Assembly: GCF_900110505.1 (NCBI RefSeq)
Contig: NZ_FODZ01000001.1
Coordinates: forward strand, 667,861-731,860
Reading direction: 5' to 3'
From: Luteibacter sp. UNC138MFCol5.1
GTDB taxonomy: Bacteria > Pseudomonadota > Gammaproteobacteria > Xanthomonadales > Rhodanobacteraceae
DNA: 64,000 nt
The notes beneath the pieces are model-generated. The model saw nothing but the letters and a program-made list of their open reading frames with translations. It searched no databases and had not been told where the DNA came from. Both the position numbers and the translations under genes were made by a program. Within the stretch, counting starts at the first letter, position 1. Every line of letters starts with the position of its first letter. This document shows, in pieces, positions 25,744 to 34,708 of the stretch.

Positions 25744-27008
25744 TCGATCTCGGCGCCATGCTGGGCATGCTCGAAGAGACGATCGCGTCGCCGGAACTGC
25801 GCCGCGTGGTCCTCGTGGGCGGCCTGTTCGTCGCGGCGTGGCTCGTGGGTCTGCTCGGCCGGTTGTTCCTGCATCGCGTCGTGCGCGCCGCGACCCGGCA
25901 CACGGCCTGGCGCTGGGACGACGCCCTCTACGAGTTCGGCGCGTTCCGCTGGATGGCGCGCATGCTGCCGGCCATCGTCGTCTACTACGGCATCGGGGTC
26001 CTCCTGCATCGCGACGACGACGGCATCGCCACCTTCGTGCGCAACCTCGCCGTCTGCTGGATCATCGTGTGCGTGATCGCGGCGATGGGCCGCGCGCTGC
26101 TGGCGTTCGAATCGCTGTACAGCGCGACGCCGGCCGGAAAACGCTCGATCAAGGGCGTGGTGCAGCTGCTCCAGCTGGCGCTGTGGATCGTCGCGCTGGT
26201 GCTCGTGATCACCAAGCTCACGCACCAGAGCATCGGCCTGCTGCTTTCCGGCATCGGCGCGATGTCGGCCGTTCTCCTGCTCGTGTTCAAGGACACCATC
26301 CTCGGCTTCGTCGCCGGCATCCAGCTGAGCACGAACGACATGCTGCGCGTGGGAGACTGGATCACGATGGCCTCGGCGGGCGTCGACGGCGACGTCATCG
26401 ACATCACGCTGCATACGGTGAAGGTGCGCAATTTCGATCGCACCATCGTCACCGTGCCCACCTGGAAACTGATCTCCGAATCGTTCCAGAACTGGCGTGG
26501 CATGTCCGAGTCGGGCGGCCGGCGCATCAAGCGCGAGCTCTACATCGACGCCGCCTGCATCCGTTTCCTCGAAGACGACGAGATCGAGGCCTTCGGCAAC
26601 GTGCACCTGCTCAAGGCCTATCTCGCACGCAAGCGCGACGACATCCGTCGCTGGAACGAGGCGCTCGGCGAGGCGGGCAAACTGCCCGTCAATCGTCGGC
26701 GGCAGACGAACATCGGCGCGTTTCGTGCCTATGCCGAGGCGTACCTCGCCGCGCACCCCGATGTGCACGACGCGATGACCCGCATGGTGCGCATGCGCGA
26801 CCCGGGCCCCCAGGGCGTGCCGCTGGAGATCTACTGCTTCACCAACACCGTCGTGTGGCTCGATTACGAGCGTATCCAGGCCGACATCTTCGATCACCTC
26901 ATCGCGATCCTGCCGGCTTTCGGGCTGCGACCGTTCCAGCAGCCGTCGGGCGGCGACGTCCGCGACGGCGTCGGCGCGCTGCGACAGTCGATCGCGGAGG
27001 TGGCCTGA
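25740..27008 (+). CDS. Mechanosensitive ion channel of the MscS family (YbdG-like)
   Basis: Channel that opens under membrane tension after osmotic downshift. The 422-residue protein has about five membrane helices in the first 190 residues, then the MscS signature: the pore helix region (LLLSGIGAMSAVLLLVFKD), the beta domain (NDMLRVGDWITMASAGVDGD) and TVKVRNFDRTIVTVPTWKL. The C-terminal soluble part is longer than in MscS and fits the YbdG/MscM group. It lies between folB and folK with a four-base overlap and a one-base gap, which ties a channel to folate genes for no obvious reason. Confidence 0.88.
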   Translation: MIDLGAMLGMLEETIASPELRRVVLVGGLFVAAWLVGLLGRLFLHRVVRAATRHTAWRWDDALYEFGAFRWMARMLPAIVVYYGIGVLLHRDDDGIATFVRNLAVCWIIVCVIAAMGRALLAFESLYSATPAGKRSIKGVVQLLQLALWIVALVLVITKLTHQSIGLLLSGIGAMSAVLLLVFKDTILGFVAGIQLSTNDMLRVGDWITMASAGVDGDVIDITLHTVKVRNFDRTIVTVPTWKLISESFQNWRGMSESGGRRIKRELYIDAACIRFLEDDEIEAFGNVHLLKAYLARKRDDIRRWNEALGEAGKLPVNRRRQTNIGAFRAYAEAYLAAHPDVHDAMTRMVRMRDPGPQGVPLEIYCFTNTVVWLDYERIQADIFDHLIAILPAFGLRPFQQPSGGDVRDGVGALRQSIAEVA

Positions 27009-27009
27009 C

Positions 27010-27501
27010 ATGGGTCGCGCCTGGCTCAGCCTCGGTTCCAACGTCGATGCCGAGCACTGGCTGGCCGTGGCGGTCGCGGAGCTGCGCGAGCGGTTCGGCG
27101 CGCTCGACGTGTCCCCGGTCTACCGGAGCAAGGCGGTGGGCTTCGACGGCCCGGATTTCCTGAACCTCGCGGTCGGCCTCGACAGCGACCTCGGTCCGGA
27201 AGACCTCAACGACTGGCTGCACGCGCTGGAAGACCGCCACGGCCGCGTCCGCGGCGGCGACCGTTACGCCAGCCGCACGCTGGACGTCGACATCGTGCTG
27301 TACGACGACCTCGTGCTCAGCGGGGAAGGGCACCTCGAACTGCCCCGCGGCGAGCTCCGCCACGCGTTCGTCCTCAAGCCGATGGCCGACATCGCGCCGG
27401 ACGTCCGCCACCCCGTCGACGGGCGCAGCATGGCCGAGCTGTGGGCGGCTTTTCCCTGGGAAAGCGAGCCGCTCTCGCCGGTGGCCAACTTCTTCCCCTA
27501 G
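27010..27501 (+). CDS. folK: 2-amino-4-hydroxy-6-hydroxymethyldihydropteridine diphosphokinase
   Basis: Pyrophosphorylates hydroxymethyl-dihydropterin, the step after FolB. The 163-residue protein has WLSLGSNVDAEHW at the N-terminus, the substrate loop VSPVYRSKAVGFDGPDFLN and the ATP/metal site SRTLDVDIVLYDD followed by LELPRGELRHAFVLKPM. It starts one base after the mscS stop. Length is normal for HPPK. Confidence 0.93.
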   Translation: MGRAWLSLGSNVDAEHWLAVAVAELRERFGALDVSPVYRSKAVGFDGPDFLNLAVGLDSDLGPEDLNDWLHALEDRHGRVRGGDRYASRTLDVDIVLYDDLVLSGEGHLELPRGELRHAFVLKPMADIAPDVRHPVDGRSMAELWAAFPWESEPLSPVANFFP

Positions 27502-27561
27502 CGACGCCCCCACCAAGATGCTACAACGCGCTCCACATCGGACCGCCAGGGGAGCAGGGGA

Positions 27562-28416
27562 ATGGGTAAGTTCGCACGCAGTTGGGCGCTCATGAAAGCC
27601 AGCGCCAACATCCTTCGCCAGGACAAGGAGCTCATGCTCTTCCCGCTGCTCGCGGGCGTGGCGTCGCTCATCGTCATCGCGAGCTTCGCATGGCCGATCT
27701 TCTCGCTGGCCTCGCACGGCCAGGCGGGGTTCGAGGGGCAGCGGCAGAGTCCTTCCACGCTGTTCCTCCTTGTCAGCTTCGCGTTCTATGTCGTGCAGTA
27801 CGGCGTCGTGATCTTCTTCAACGTCGCCCTCGCCGCGGCGGCGCTGATCCGTCTCGGCGGCGGCAACCCCACGCTGGGCGACGGCATGCGCGCCGCCACG
27901 AGCAAGCTGCCGAACATCATCGGTTACGCGCTGATCGCGGCGACGGTCGGCATGATCCTGCGCGCGTTGCAGGAACGTTTCGGCCTCATCGGCCGCATCG
28001 TCGTCGGCATGCTGGGCTTCGGCTGGACGGTCGCGACCTTCCTCGTGGTTCCGGTGCTCGCGGCGCAGGACATCGGCCCGGTCGACGCGGTGAAGCGCAG
28101 CGCCTCGCTGCTCAAGCGCACGTGGGGTGAGAACCTCATCGGCAACGCGGGCATCGGCCTCGCCGGCGGCATCCTCACCTTCTGCCTGATCTTCGTCAGC
28201 GCGATCCTGTTCTTCCTCGCCGCGAGCACGCAGTCGTTCGCACTGATGATCGCCGTGGGCGTCGCCGCCGTGATCGGCCTCGTCGCGCTCAGCCTGTTCC
28301 AGACGGCGATGCACGGCGTGTATTCCGCCGCGCTCTATCGCTACACGGAAGAAGGCGATCCGGGCCAGGGCTTCGACGTCGCGCTGATCGAATCGGCGTT
28401 CCGCCCGAAGAACTGA
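27562..28416 (+). CDS. DUF6159-like multi-pass membrane protein
   Basis: A 284-residue integral membrane protein with about six hydrophobic helices. The N-terminus (GKFARSWALMKASANILRQD) followed by ELMLFPLLAGVASLIV is typical of a family with a glycerophosphoryl-diester or DUF6159 label and unknown role; a conserved VVPVLAAQDIGPVDAVKRS segment lies between helices. It starts 60 bases after folK with GGGGAATG at the start codon. It ends exactly where the convergent reductase gene ends, without any gap. Confidence 0.72.
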   Translation: MGKFARSWALMKASANILRQDKELMLFPLLAGVASLIVIASFAWPIFSLASHGQAGFEGQRQSPSTLFLLVSFAFYVVQYGVVIFFNVALAAAALIRLGGGNPTLGDGMRAATSKLPNIIGYALIAATVGMILRALQERFGLIGRIVVGMLGFGWTVATFLVVPVLAAQDIGPVDAVKRSASLLKRTWGENLIGNAGIGLAGGILTFCLIFVSAILFFLAASTQSFALMIAVGVAAVIGLVALSLFQTAMHGVYSAALYRYTEEGDPGQGFDVALIESAFRPKN

Positions 28417-29154
28417 TCAGATGTTCAGGGCGCGTCCGCCGTCGACGCGGATGACCTGACCCGTCGTGTAGTGCGCGTCGAGCAGCAGCCAGCGCACGGC
28501 TTCCGCGACATCCGCTGGCTCGCCCTTGCGAGCCAGCGGCGTTTTGGCGATGAGCGCTTCGGCCGCTTCTTCCGGTTTGCCTGAGGCAGGCCAGAGGATC
28601 GCGCCGGGTGCGACGGCGTTCACGCGGACCTCGGGCGCGAGATCCTTCGCCAGCGAGAGCGTGAGCATTCCCAGCGCGGCTTTCGCCATCGAGTAGATGG
28701 GGTGTTGCGCGAGAGGGCGCTCGGCGTAGATGTCGACGATGTTGACGATGCTTCCGCCGCTGGCGCGTAGTGCCGGGGCAGCCGCCTGCGAGAGGAAGAA
28801 CGGTGCGCGCGCGTTCGCGGCGAAGAGATCGTCCCACTGCGCCGGCGTCGCGCTGCCGATGGGCGTGGGATAGAACGACGATGCATTGTTGACGAGGCCA
28901 TCGAGGCGGCCGAATCGCGCCGTCACGTCGGCGACGAGCCGGGCCGGGACGTCCGCCTCGCCCAGGGCGCCGGCGAACGTCGCGGCGCTGCCCGCGCGAA
29001 TGCCGTCGAGCTCGTCCGCGAGCGCGCGCGCCTCGTCGGCCGAGCGGTGATAGTGGATGGCGACGTCGCAGCCTGCTTCATGCAGGCGACGCACGATGAC
29101 CGCACCGACACGGCGCGCGGCGCCGGTGACGAGAACGACCGGTGGTTTGCTCAT
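28417..29154 (-). CDS. Pteridine reductase (SDR family)
   Basis: Reduces dihydropteridines to the tetrahydro form with NADPH, a FolM/PTR1-like enzyme. The 245-residue SDR has the PTR1-type cofactor motif TGAARRVGAVIVRRLHEAG with the Arg after the second Gly, a long loop HYHRSADEARAL, NNASSFYPTPIG, and catalytic Tyr/Lys in YSMAKAALG. It faces folK and folB, so pterin metabolism genes cluster here although it is transcribed the other way. The start at 29154 gives a standard short N-terminus. Confidence 0.88.
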   Translation of the reverse strand: MSKPPVVLVTGAARRVGAVIVRRLHEAGCDVAIHYHRSADEARALADELDGIRAGSAATFAGALGEADVPARLVADVTARFGRLDGLVNNASSFYPTPIGSATPAQWDDLFAANARAPFFLSQAAAPALRASGGSIVNIVDIYAERPLAQHPIYSMAKAALGMLTLSLAKDLAPEVRVNAVAPGAILWPASGKPEEAAEALIAKTPLARKGEPADVAEAVRWLLLDAHYTTGQVIRVDGGRALNI

Positions 29155-29295
29155 CGTGACATCCCTCGCTTTCCGTGGCGCGGGTAGCGTGCCGCAATCG
29201 CCTGGCCGTGGGAAGCGCGCTGTCGCGGAAGACCCCGTTGGAGCGCACCTGGGCGCGATGGGCGCTCGCGCCAGGCAGCGCCTTCGCGGCGGTTT

Positions 29296-30273
29296 CTAGC
29301 GGGTCGCCGACTTCGAACGGGACGCGGTCTTCTTCGGAGCTTTCGCCGTGTTCGCCGCCGCGACCTTCTTCGTCGTCGCGCGCTTGCGCACGGCCGCCTT
29401 TTTCACCGCCTTTCCGGCAGGAGCCTTCGTTGTCCGCTGCGAGGCGGCCTTGGCAGCCGACCCGTCGATCGAGGCCTTCGAACGCGATCGCACGCGCGTC
29501 TTCGTCGGGGGTGCCGAGCCGCGTGCGGCGCGTGCTCCACCGGTTTCCTTCGTATCCTCTGCGCCGGCGAGATCGGTGGTGCTCTCGTCCCGATGATCCA
29601 CGGTCGCCACCTTGCGCTTCGTCGCCTTGCCGCCCGGCGGCTCGTCGTCGATGTGCACCTCCCCGCTGAAAAGATCGATGGCCGTTTTCGCGACCTGGCC
29701 GGTGTCGTAGTACGCGTACGCGCCGACACCCAGCGCACCGACGATCGGCAGCCAGCGGGAGATGCCCTTGCCGACGGCGCGTTTCGAGACGCTGACGCCG
29801 ATGCGACTCGCCACGCGCTGGAGAACGCTCGTGGCGGCGGTGCGGAACACGAGTCGATCGCCGACGCGAATCGCGACATCGCGAAACGCCTGCGCGGCGG
29901 TATGGCGGAACAGGCACCAGAGCATCTGCTCGCGGCCGAGCTTCGCCGTCTTGCCGTAGGCGGCCGCGATGTCGCTGACGAGCTGGCCCTGGATGCGCCA
30001 GATCGCGACCAGCTCGGGCAGCACGGTCAACCAGCCGAGCGGCCCGGGCGGCAACGCCAGCGAGCCGGCGGTAAGGGCCGCCTTGTTCGCGGCCGCGCTC
30101 GCCAGCCGGCGGCATTCTTCTTCCGCCGTGCCCTTGCTGGCGCGGGGGACCTCGCTGTCGGGGATGCGGCTGACGAATTCGAGGATGGCCCGGGCGACGG
30201 GGCTGTCACCCCGGTCGGCGCCCGAGGCGGGCACGATTTCTTTCGATGTCGATGAAGGCTCACGGCTCGCCAT
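29296..30273 (-). CDS. EcsC-family protein with a histone H1-like Lys/Ala-rich tail
   Basis: A 325-residue protein. Residues about 20-215 match EcsC proteins: an EEECRRLASAAANKAALTAG start, GPLGWLTVLPELVAIWRIQ, and a mostly helical domain with possible membrane-active helices. Residues 220-325 are a low-complexity, strongly basic tail with KKA, PKK and RKRATTKKV units that resembles bacterial histone H1-like and PhaF/AlgP tails known to bind DNA. EcsC function is not known in detail. I start it at ATG 30273; the frame continues upstream into repeat-derived residues. The tail fusion is unusual. No close neighbours in an operon. Confidence 0.75.
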   Translation of the reverse strand: MASREPSSTSKEIVPASGADRGDSPVARAILEFVSRIPDSEVPRASKGTAEEECRRLASAAANKAALTAGSLALPPGPLGWLTVLPELVAIWRIQGQLVSDIAAAYGKTAKLGREQMLWCLFRHTAAQAFRDVAIRVGDRLVFRTAATSVLQRVASRIGVSVSKRAVGKGISRWLPIVGALGVGAYAYYDTGQVAKTAIDLFSGEVHIDDEPPGGKATKRKVATVDHRDESTTDLAGAEDTKETGGARAARGSAPPTKTRVRSRSKASIDGSAAKAASQRTTKAPAGKAVKKAAVRKRATTKKVAAANTAKAPKKTASRSKSATR

Positions 30274-30333
30274 CGTCGTCTCCACGTATGCGATGGCGCA
30301 TCGTCGCGTCGGCGGCGTAAACGAACCGTGTCT

Positions 30334-31256
30334 GCAGGAGCGGCCGTGGCCGCGACAGCTTTTCGCCGTGGCCCCCAAGCTGGCGCGCCAGCAGGTCCCA
30401 CAGACAGGGCCTCCGGCCGTTGTGGGAGCGGACCTGGCCGCGACGGCTCTTCGCCCCGGTCACTAAGGTGGCGCGCCAGCTCCAGGGCACGGCCTCAAAA
30501 GATGTCGCGCCCAGGTGCGCTCCCACAGGTGCGGGCTCCGAAGCCGTTGTAGGAGCGGACCTGGCCGCGACAGCTCTTCGCCCCGGTCCCCAAGATGGCG
30601 CGCCAGCTCCAGGGCGCGGCCTCAAAAGATGTCGCGCCCAGGTGCGCTCCCACAGGTGGAGGCGCCGAAGCCGTTGTAGGAGCGGACCTGGCCGCGACAG
30701 CTTTTCGCCCCGGTCCCCAAGGTGGCGCGCCAGCGCCGGGTCACGGCCTCAAAGATGTCCCACAGGTGCGGGCTCCGAGGCCGTTGTGGGAGCGGACCTG
30801 GCCGCGACGGCTCTTCGCCCCGGTCCCCAAGGTGGCGCGCCAGCTCCAGGGCACGGCCTCAGAAGATGTCGCGCCCAGGTGCGCTCCCACAGGTGCGGGC
30901 TCCGAAGCCGTTGTGGGAGCGGACCTGGCCGCGACAGCTCTTCGCTGCGGTCCCCAAGGTGGCGCGCCAGCTTCAGGGCACGGCCTCAGAAGATGTCGCG
31001 CCCAGGTGCGCTCCCACAGGTGCGGGCTCCGAAGCCGTTGTAGGAGCGGACCTGGCCGCGACAGCTTTTCGCCCCGGTCCCCAAGGTGGCGCGGCAGCGC
31101 GGGGTTACGGCCTCAAAGATGTCCCACAGGTGCGGGCTCCGAGGCCTTTGTGGGAGCGGACCTGGCCGCGACGGCTCTTCGCCCCGGTCCCCAAGGTGGC
31201 GCGCCAGCTTCAGGGCACCGCCTCAGGAGCTGTCGCGGCCAGATCCGCTCCCACAA
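30334..31256. repeat. Tandem array of palindromic repeats with a nested 127-127-110 bp period
   Basis: Units begin (GTGGGAGCGG or GTAGGAGCGG) at 30422, 30549, 30676, 30786, 30913, 31040 and 31150, after a partial unit from 30334. Spacings are 127, 127, 110, 127, 127 and 110 bp, so a 364-bp block is repeated twice and starts a third time. Each full unit holds a left arm, a GCTCTTCGCCCCGGTCCCCAAG spacer type, a TGGCGCGCCA core, and a right arm such as GTCGCGCCCAGGTGCGCTCC. The 110-bp units lack most of the right arm. The array fills the gap between the ecsC and TonB receptor genes. No protein function is supported in it. Confidence 0.95.
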
Positions 31257-31293
31257 AGGCGGTTGTCGTCATCCGAGGAAAGTGACCGGAAAG

Positions 31294-31338
31294 GTCCGGG
31301 GTACACACTGTGTTGAAACAATATAACGTTCCCCGGAC
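31294..31338 (+). promoter_or_regulatory. Inverted repeat and -10-like box upstream of the second TonB receptor
   Basis: GTCCGGGG (31294-31301) and CCCCGGAC (31331-31338) are perfect 8-bp arms with a 29-base spacer that contains an 11-bp palindrome ACACACTGTGT (31303-31313) and TATAAC (31322-31327). The TATAAC lies 20 bases before the start codon and can act as a -10 box, but no good -35 is seen. Regulator unknown; a control site is inference. Confidence 0.5.
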
Positions 31339-31346
31339 ACGCCCCC

Positions 31347-33455
31347 ATGACGCCTGCACGCCTCGCTTTCAGCATCGCCCTCGCCCTGTCCGCCGTCCCC
31401 GCCTTCGCGGACGACGCGGCGCCTCAGAAAGCCACCACGCTCGGCGAGGTGGACGTGTCTGCCCGCCTCGACGAGGCCCGAAACAGCCTCTCGCCCGATA
31501 CCGGCAGCAGTCAGTACGTGATCGATCGGCAGACCATCCAGGCCCTGCCGCTGGGCGATTCGACGCCACTGAACCAGGTGCTGCTGCAGGCGCCGGGCGT
31601 CGTGCAGGATTCGTACGGGCAGCTGCATGTCCGTGGCGACCACGCCAACCTCCAGTACCGGGTGGATGGCGTGATCATCCCCGAAAGCATCGGCGGCTTC
31701 GGGCAGACGCTCGACGCCCGCACCATCCAGAGCGTGAAGCTGCTCACCGGTGCGTTGCCCGCCCAGTACGGCGACCGCACCGCCGCGGTGGTCGACATCA
31801 CGACGCGCACGGCGGCGAAGGATGGCATCGGTGGCAGCGTCGGCATCACGGGCGGCCAGTTCGGCACCGTCAACCCGAACGCCTCGCTGTTCGGGCGCAG
31901 CGGCCGGTGGAGCTGGTTCCTCACCGCCAACTACCTCGAGAACGATGTCGGTATCGAGAATCCCACCTCCAGCCGGAAGCCGGTCCACGACCACACGAAC
32001 CAGGTGAAGGCCTTCGGCGACGTGTCGTACCTGATCGACAACGACACGCGCCTGAGCTTCCTCTTCGGCGCCACCAACAACCGTTTCGAGATTCCGAACA
32101 ACCCCGGCCAGACGCCGCAGTTCGGTTACCTCGACGTGACCAACTTCGACTCGGCGCGGCTCGACGAGCGCCAGCGCGAGACGACGCGGTTCGGCGTGCT
32201 CAGCCTGCAGGGCAAGCTCGGCACGACGGCTTACCAGATCTCCGCCGGCCAGCGTTACAGCGGCCTCGATTTCACGCCCGACGACATCGGCGACCTCATG
32301 TTCAACGGCGTCGCGTCCGACGTGCGTCGCGCCAACCGCGCGAGCACGCTGCAGGCCGACTTCTCCACGCCACTCGGAGACGATCACACGCTGCGCTACG
32401 GCATGTACGCGTCGTTCGAGCGCGCCACCTCCACGAACGACGCGCTCGTGTTTCCCGCGGACGCCGCCGGTAACCAGACCTCCACGACACCGCTGAACAT
32501 CGTGGATGCAAGCCGCGTCATCGCCCGTACCTACGCCCTGTACCTGCAGGACGAATGGAGCATCGGCGAGAAGTGGACGGTGAACTACGGCGTGCGCGCC
32601 GACCGCTACGACGCGTTCCGCCCCGAGAGCCAGCTCAGCCCGCGCGTGGGCCTCGTCTACCAGCCGACCGACAGCACGACGATCCACGCGGGGTATTCGC
32701 GTTACTTCACGCCGCCCGCCTCGGAGTCGATCAGCCCGACGTCGATCGCGAAGTTCGCGGGAACGACCAACGCCCTGCCGGGCGACGGCAACGACACGCC
32801 GCTCGCCGAGCGCTCGAGCTACTACGACGTCGGCATCTCGCAGAAGTTCGGCGACGCCTGGACGGTCGGCCTCGACAGCTACTACCGGCGCGTGTCGCGC
32901 CTGCAGGACGAAGGCCAGTTTGGCGCGGCGCTGGTGTATTCGACGTTCAACTACGACCAGGGCAAGGTCAAGGGCGACGAACTGACCGTGAACTACGACG
33001 GCGGTGCGCTCACCGCGTACTTCAACTTCGCGTACAACCGCGCCGTGGGCAAGCGCATCATCACCGGCCAGTACAACTTCGACCCGGACGACCTCGCCTA
33101 CATCGCCGACCACTTCATCCATCTCGACCACGACCAGAAATACACCTCGTCGGGCGGCATCAGCTATGCGTTCGCGGACACCACGCGCATCGGCGCCGAT
33201 TACCTGTTCGGCTCCGGCCTGCGACGCGACGGCATCGTTCCGAACGGCGCGACGCTGCCGTCGTACTTCCAGCTGAACCTCAGCGTCGCGCACGACTTCA
33301 ACCTCACGTCGGCGGGCACGACCCATGCGCAGCTGGCGCTGGTGAACGCACTGGATCGCACGTACGAGATCCGCGACGGTTCGGGCATCGGCGTCGGCGC
33401 GCCGCAATTCGGTCCGCGCCGCGGCGTCTTCCTGTCGATCCAGCAGGATTTCTGA
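31347..33455 (+). CDS. TonB-dependent outer-membrane receptor
   Basis: Second TonB-dependent receptor, 702 residues. Signal peptide MTPARLAFSIALALSAVPAF with cleavage near FADD. A plug domain follows (LGEVDVSARLDEARNSLS, LHVRGDHANLQYRVDGVIIP, LTGALPAQYGDRTAAVVDI) and a 22-strand barrel of long aromatic strands (YALYLQDEWSIGEKWTVNYG), ending in RRGVFLSIQQDF with a terminal Phe. It resembles the TonB receptors with an amphipathic plug of the CirA/carbohydrate type, but the ligand is unknown. The gene stands alone, just after the repeat array, and has its own promoter region. Confidence 0.85.
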   Translation: MTPARLAFSIALALSAVPAFADDAAPQKATTLGEVDVSARLDEARNSLSPDTGSSQYVIDRQTIQALPLGDSTPLNQVLLQAPGVVQDSYGQLHVRGDHANLQYRVDGVIIPESIGGFGQTLDARTIQSVKLLTGALPAQYGDRTAAVVDITTRTAAKDGIGGSVGITGGQFGTVNPNASLFGRSGRWSWFLTANYLENDVGIENPTSSRKPVHDHTNQVKAFGDVSYLIDNDTRLSFLFGATNNRFEIPNNPGQTPQFGYLDVTNFDSARLDERQRETTRFGVLSLQGKLGTTAYQISAGQRYSGLDFTPDDIGDLMFNGVASDVRRANRASTLQADFSTPLGDDHTLRYGMYASFERATSTNDALVFPADAAGNQTSTTPLNIVDASRVIARTYALYLQDEWSIGEKWTVNYGVRADRYDAFRPESQLSPRVGLVYQPTDSTTIHAGYSRYFTPPASESISPTSIAKFAGTTNALPGDGNDTPLAERSSYYDVGISQKFGDAWTVGLDSYYRRVSRLQDEGQFGAALVYSTFNYDQGKVKGDELTVNYDGGALTAYFNFAYNRAVGKRIITGQYNFDPDDLAYIADHFIHLDHDQKYTSSGGISYAFADTTRIGADYLFGSGLRRDGIVPNGATLPSYFQLNLSVAHDFNLTSAGTTHAQLALVNALDRTYEIRDGSGIGVGAPQFGPRRGVFLSIQQDF

Positions 33456-33514
33456 GGTGTCCGGGGCGGCCCCATCCGCTATCCTGTCGGTTCGCTTCAC
33501 GAACTGCCCGACGC

Positions 33515-34708
33515 ATGACTTCCAGACTGCCCGAACCCGGCGCCGACGAGCGCGCGCACTCCGATCACCTTGCCGATCTCCTGCGTGAGGAGATCGCCTC
33601 GCACGGGCCCATGCCGTTCTCGCGGTTCATGGAGCGCTGCCTGTACACGCCGGGCCTGGGCTACTACAGCGCGGGCAAGGCGAAGTTCGGCGAAGAGGGC
33701 GATTTCATCACCGCGCCCGAACTTGGCAGCCTGTTCGCTCGGTGCGTCGTCCGGGCGTTCGTGCCGGTCCTGGCGTCGCTGGGGCCCCAGGCCGATTTCA
33801 TGGAGATCGGCGGCGGCAGCGGCGCGTTCGCCGAAGCCGCCCTGCTGGCGCTGGACGCCGCCGGCCAGGTGCCTCGCCGTTTCATGATCCTCGAGCCGAG
33901 CGCCGATCTGCGCGAGCGCCAGCGCGAGCGCCTGCATGCCAATCTTCCCGCCGCGCTCTTCGCACGCGCGGTCTGGCTCGATGGCCCGCCGGAAGAGGAC
34001 TGGGACGGCATGCTCTTCGCGAACGAGGTGATCGACGCGCTGCCGACCACCCGCTTCGCGATGCGCGACGGCGAGGTCTACGAGGAGCACGTCGTGCTCG
34101 ACGGCGACCGCCGCTTCGTGCGCAGCGACCGCCCCGCCGACGCGCTCGTGGGTGGCGCCGTGCGTCACGTCGAACGCGACCTCGGTCGCGATTTCGCGAC
34201 CGGCTACCGCAGCGAGATCCTTCCGCAGCTTCCGTACTGGATCCAGGCGGTCGCCGGCAGCCTGCGCAGCGGCGCGATGCTTTTCGCCGACTACGGATAC
34301 ACCCGAGGCGAGTTCTACCTGCCCGAACGCGACGACGGCACATTGCGCGCGTTCTATCGCCATCGCGCGCATGGCGACGCGTTCCATCTGCCCGGCCTGC
34401 AGGACCTCACGGCCTCGGTCGATTTCACCGCGCTCGCGGAGGCCGGCAACAGCGCCGGCTTCGGTGTCGCCGCGTACATGCCGCAGGCGCAGTTCCTCAT
34501 CGCCAGCGGGTTGCAGGAACTCTTCGAGGACGATTACCTCGCGCTCACCGACGAGGCGGCGCGGTATCGCCTGTCGCAGGAAGTGAAGAAGCTCACGCTG
34601 CCCGACCAGATGGGCGAGCGCTTCCAGGTGATGCTGTTCGCCAAGGGTATCGACGCCGCGGCGCTGCCGGAGGGCGTGATGGCGGCGGACCAGGGATCGC
34701 GGCTCTAG
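33515..34708 (+). CDS. SAM-dependent methyltransferase of the MidA/NDUFAF7 family
   Basis: Family members methylate an arginine in NDUFS2 of respiratory complex I in eukaryotes; the bacterial role is not well defined. The 397-residue product matches over its length: [36 protein letters not shown], the SAM motif [28 protein letters not shown], and [16 protein letters not shown]. Its stop shares bases with the convergent cca stop (CTAG, 34705-34708). Start ATG 33515 is chosen because the frame upstream is the end of the TonB receptor's region and not conserved. Confidence 0.85.
   Translation: MTSRLPEPGADERAHSDHLADLLREEIASHGPMPFSRFMERCLYTPGLGYYSAGKAKFGEEGDFITAPELGSLFARCVVRAFVPVLASLGPQADFMEIGGGSGAFAEAALLALDAAGQVPRRFMILEPSADLRERQRERLHANLPAALFARAVWLDGPPEEDWDGMLFANEVIDALPTTRFAMRDGEVYEEHVVLDGDRRFVRSDRPADALVGGAVRHVERDLGRDFATGYRSEILPQLPYWIQAVAGSLRSGAMLFADYGYTRGEFYLPERDDGTLRAFYRHRAHGDAFHLPGLQDLTASVDFTALAEAGNSAGFGVAAYMPQAQFLIASGLQELFEDDYLALTDEAARYRLSQEVKKLTLPDQMGERFQVMLFAKGIDAAALPEGVMAADQGSRL

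Noticed and set aside
30334..31256. CRISPR array
   Set aside because: Repeats are more than 100 bp long and palindromic, and the spacers are themselves repeated. No cas genes are present.
30420..31326. Several overlapping frames of about 190-240 codons in the repeat array
   Set aside because: Generated by the repeat. The unit length of 127 is not a multiple of three, so the same peptide pieces appear in different frames; no SD sequence or homology.
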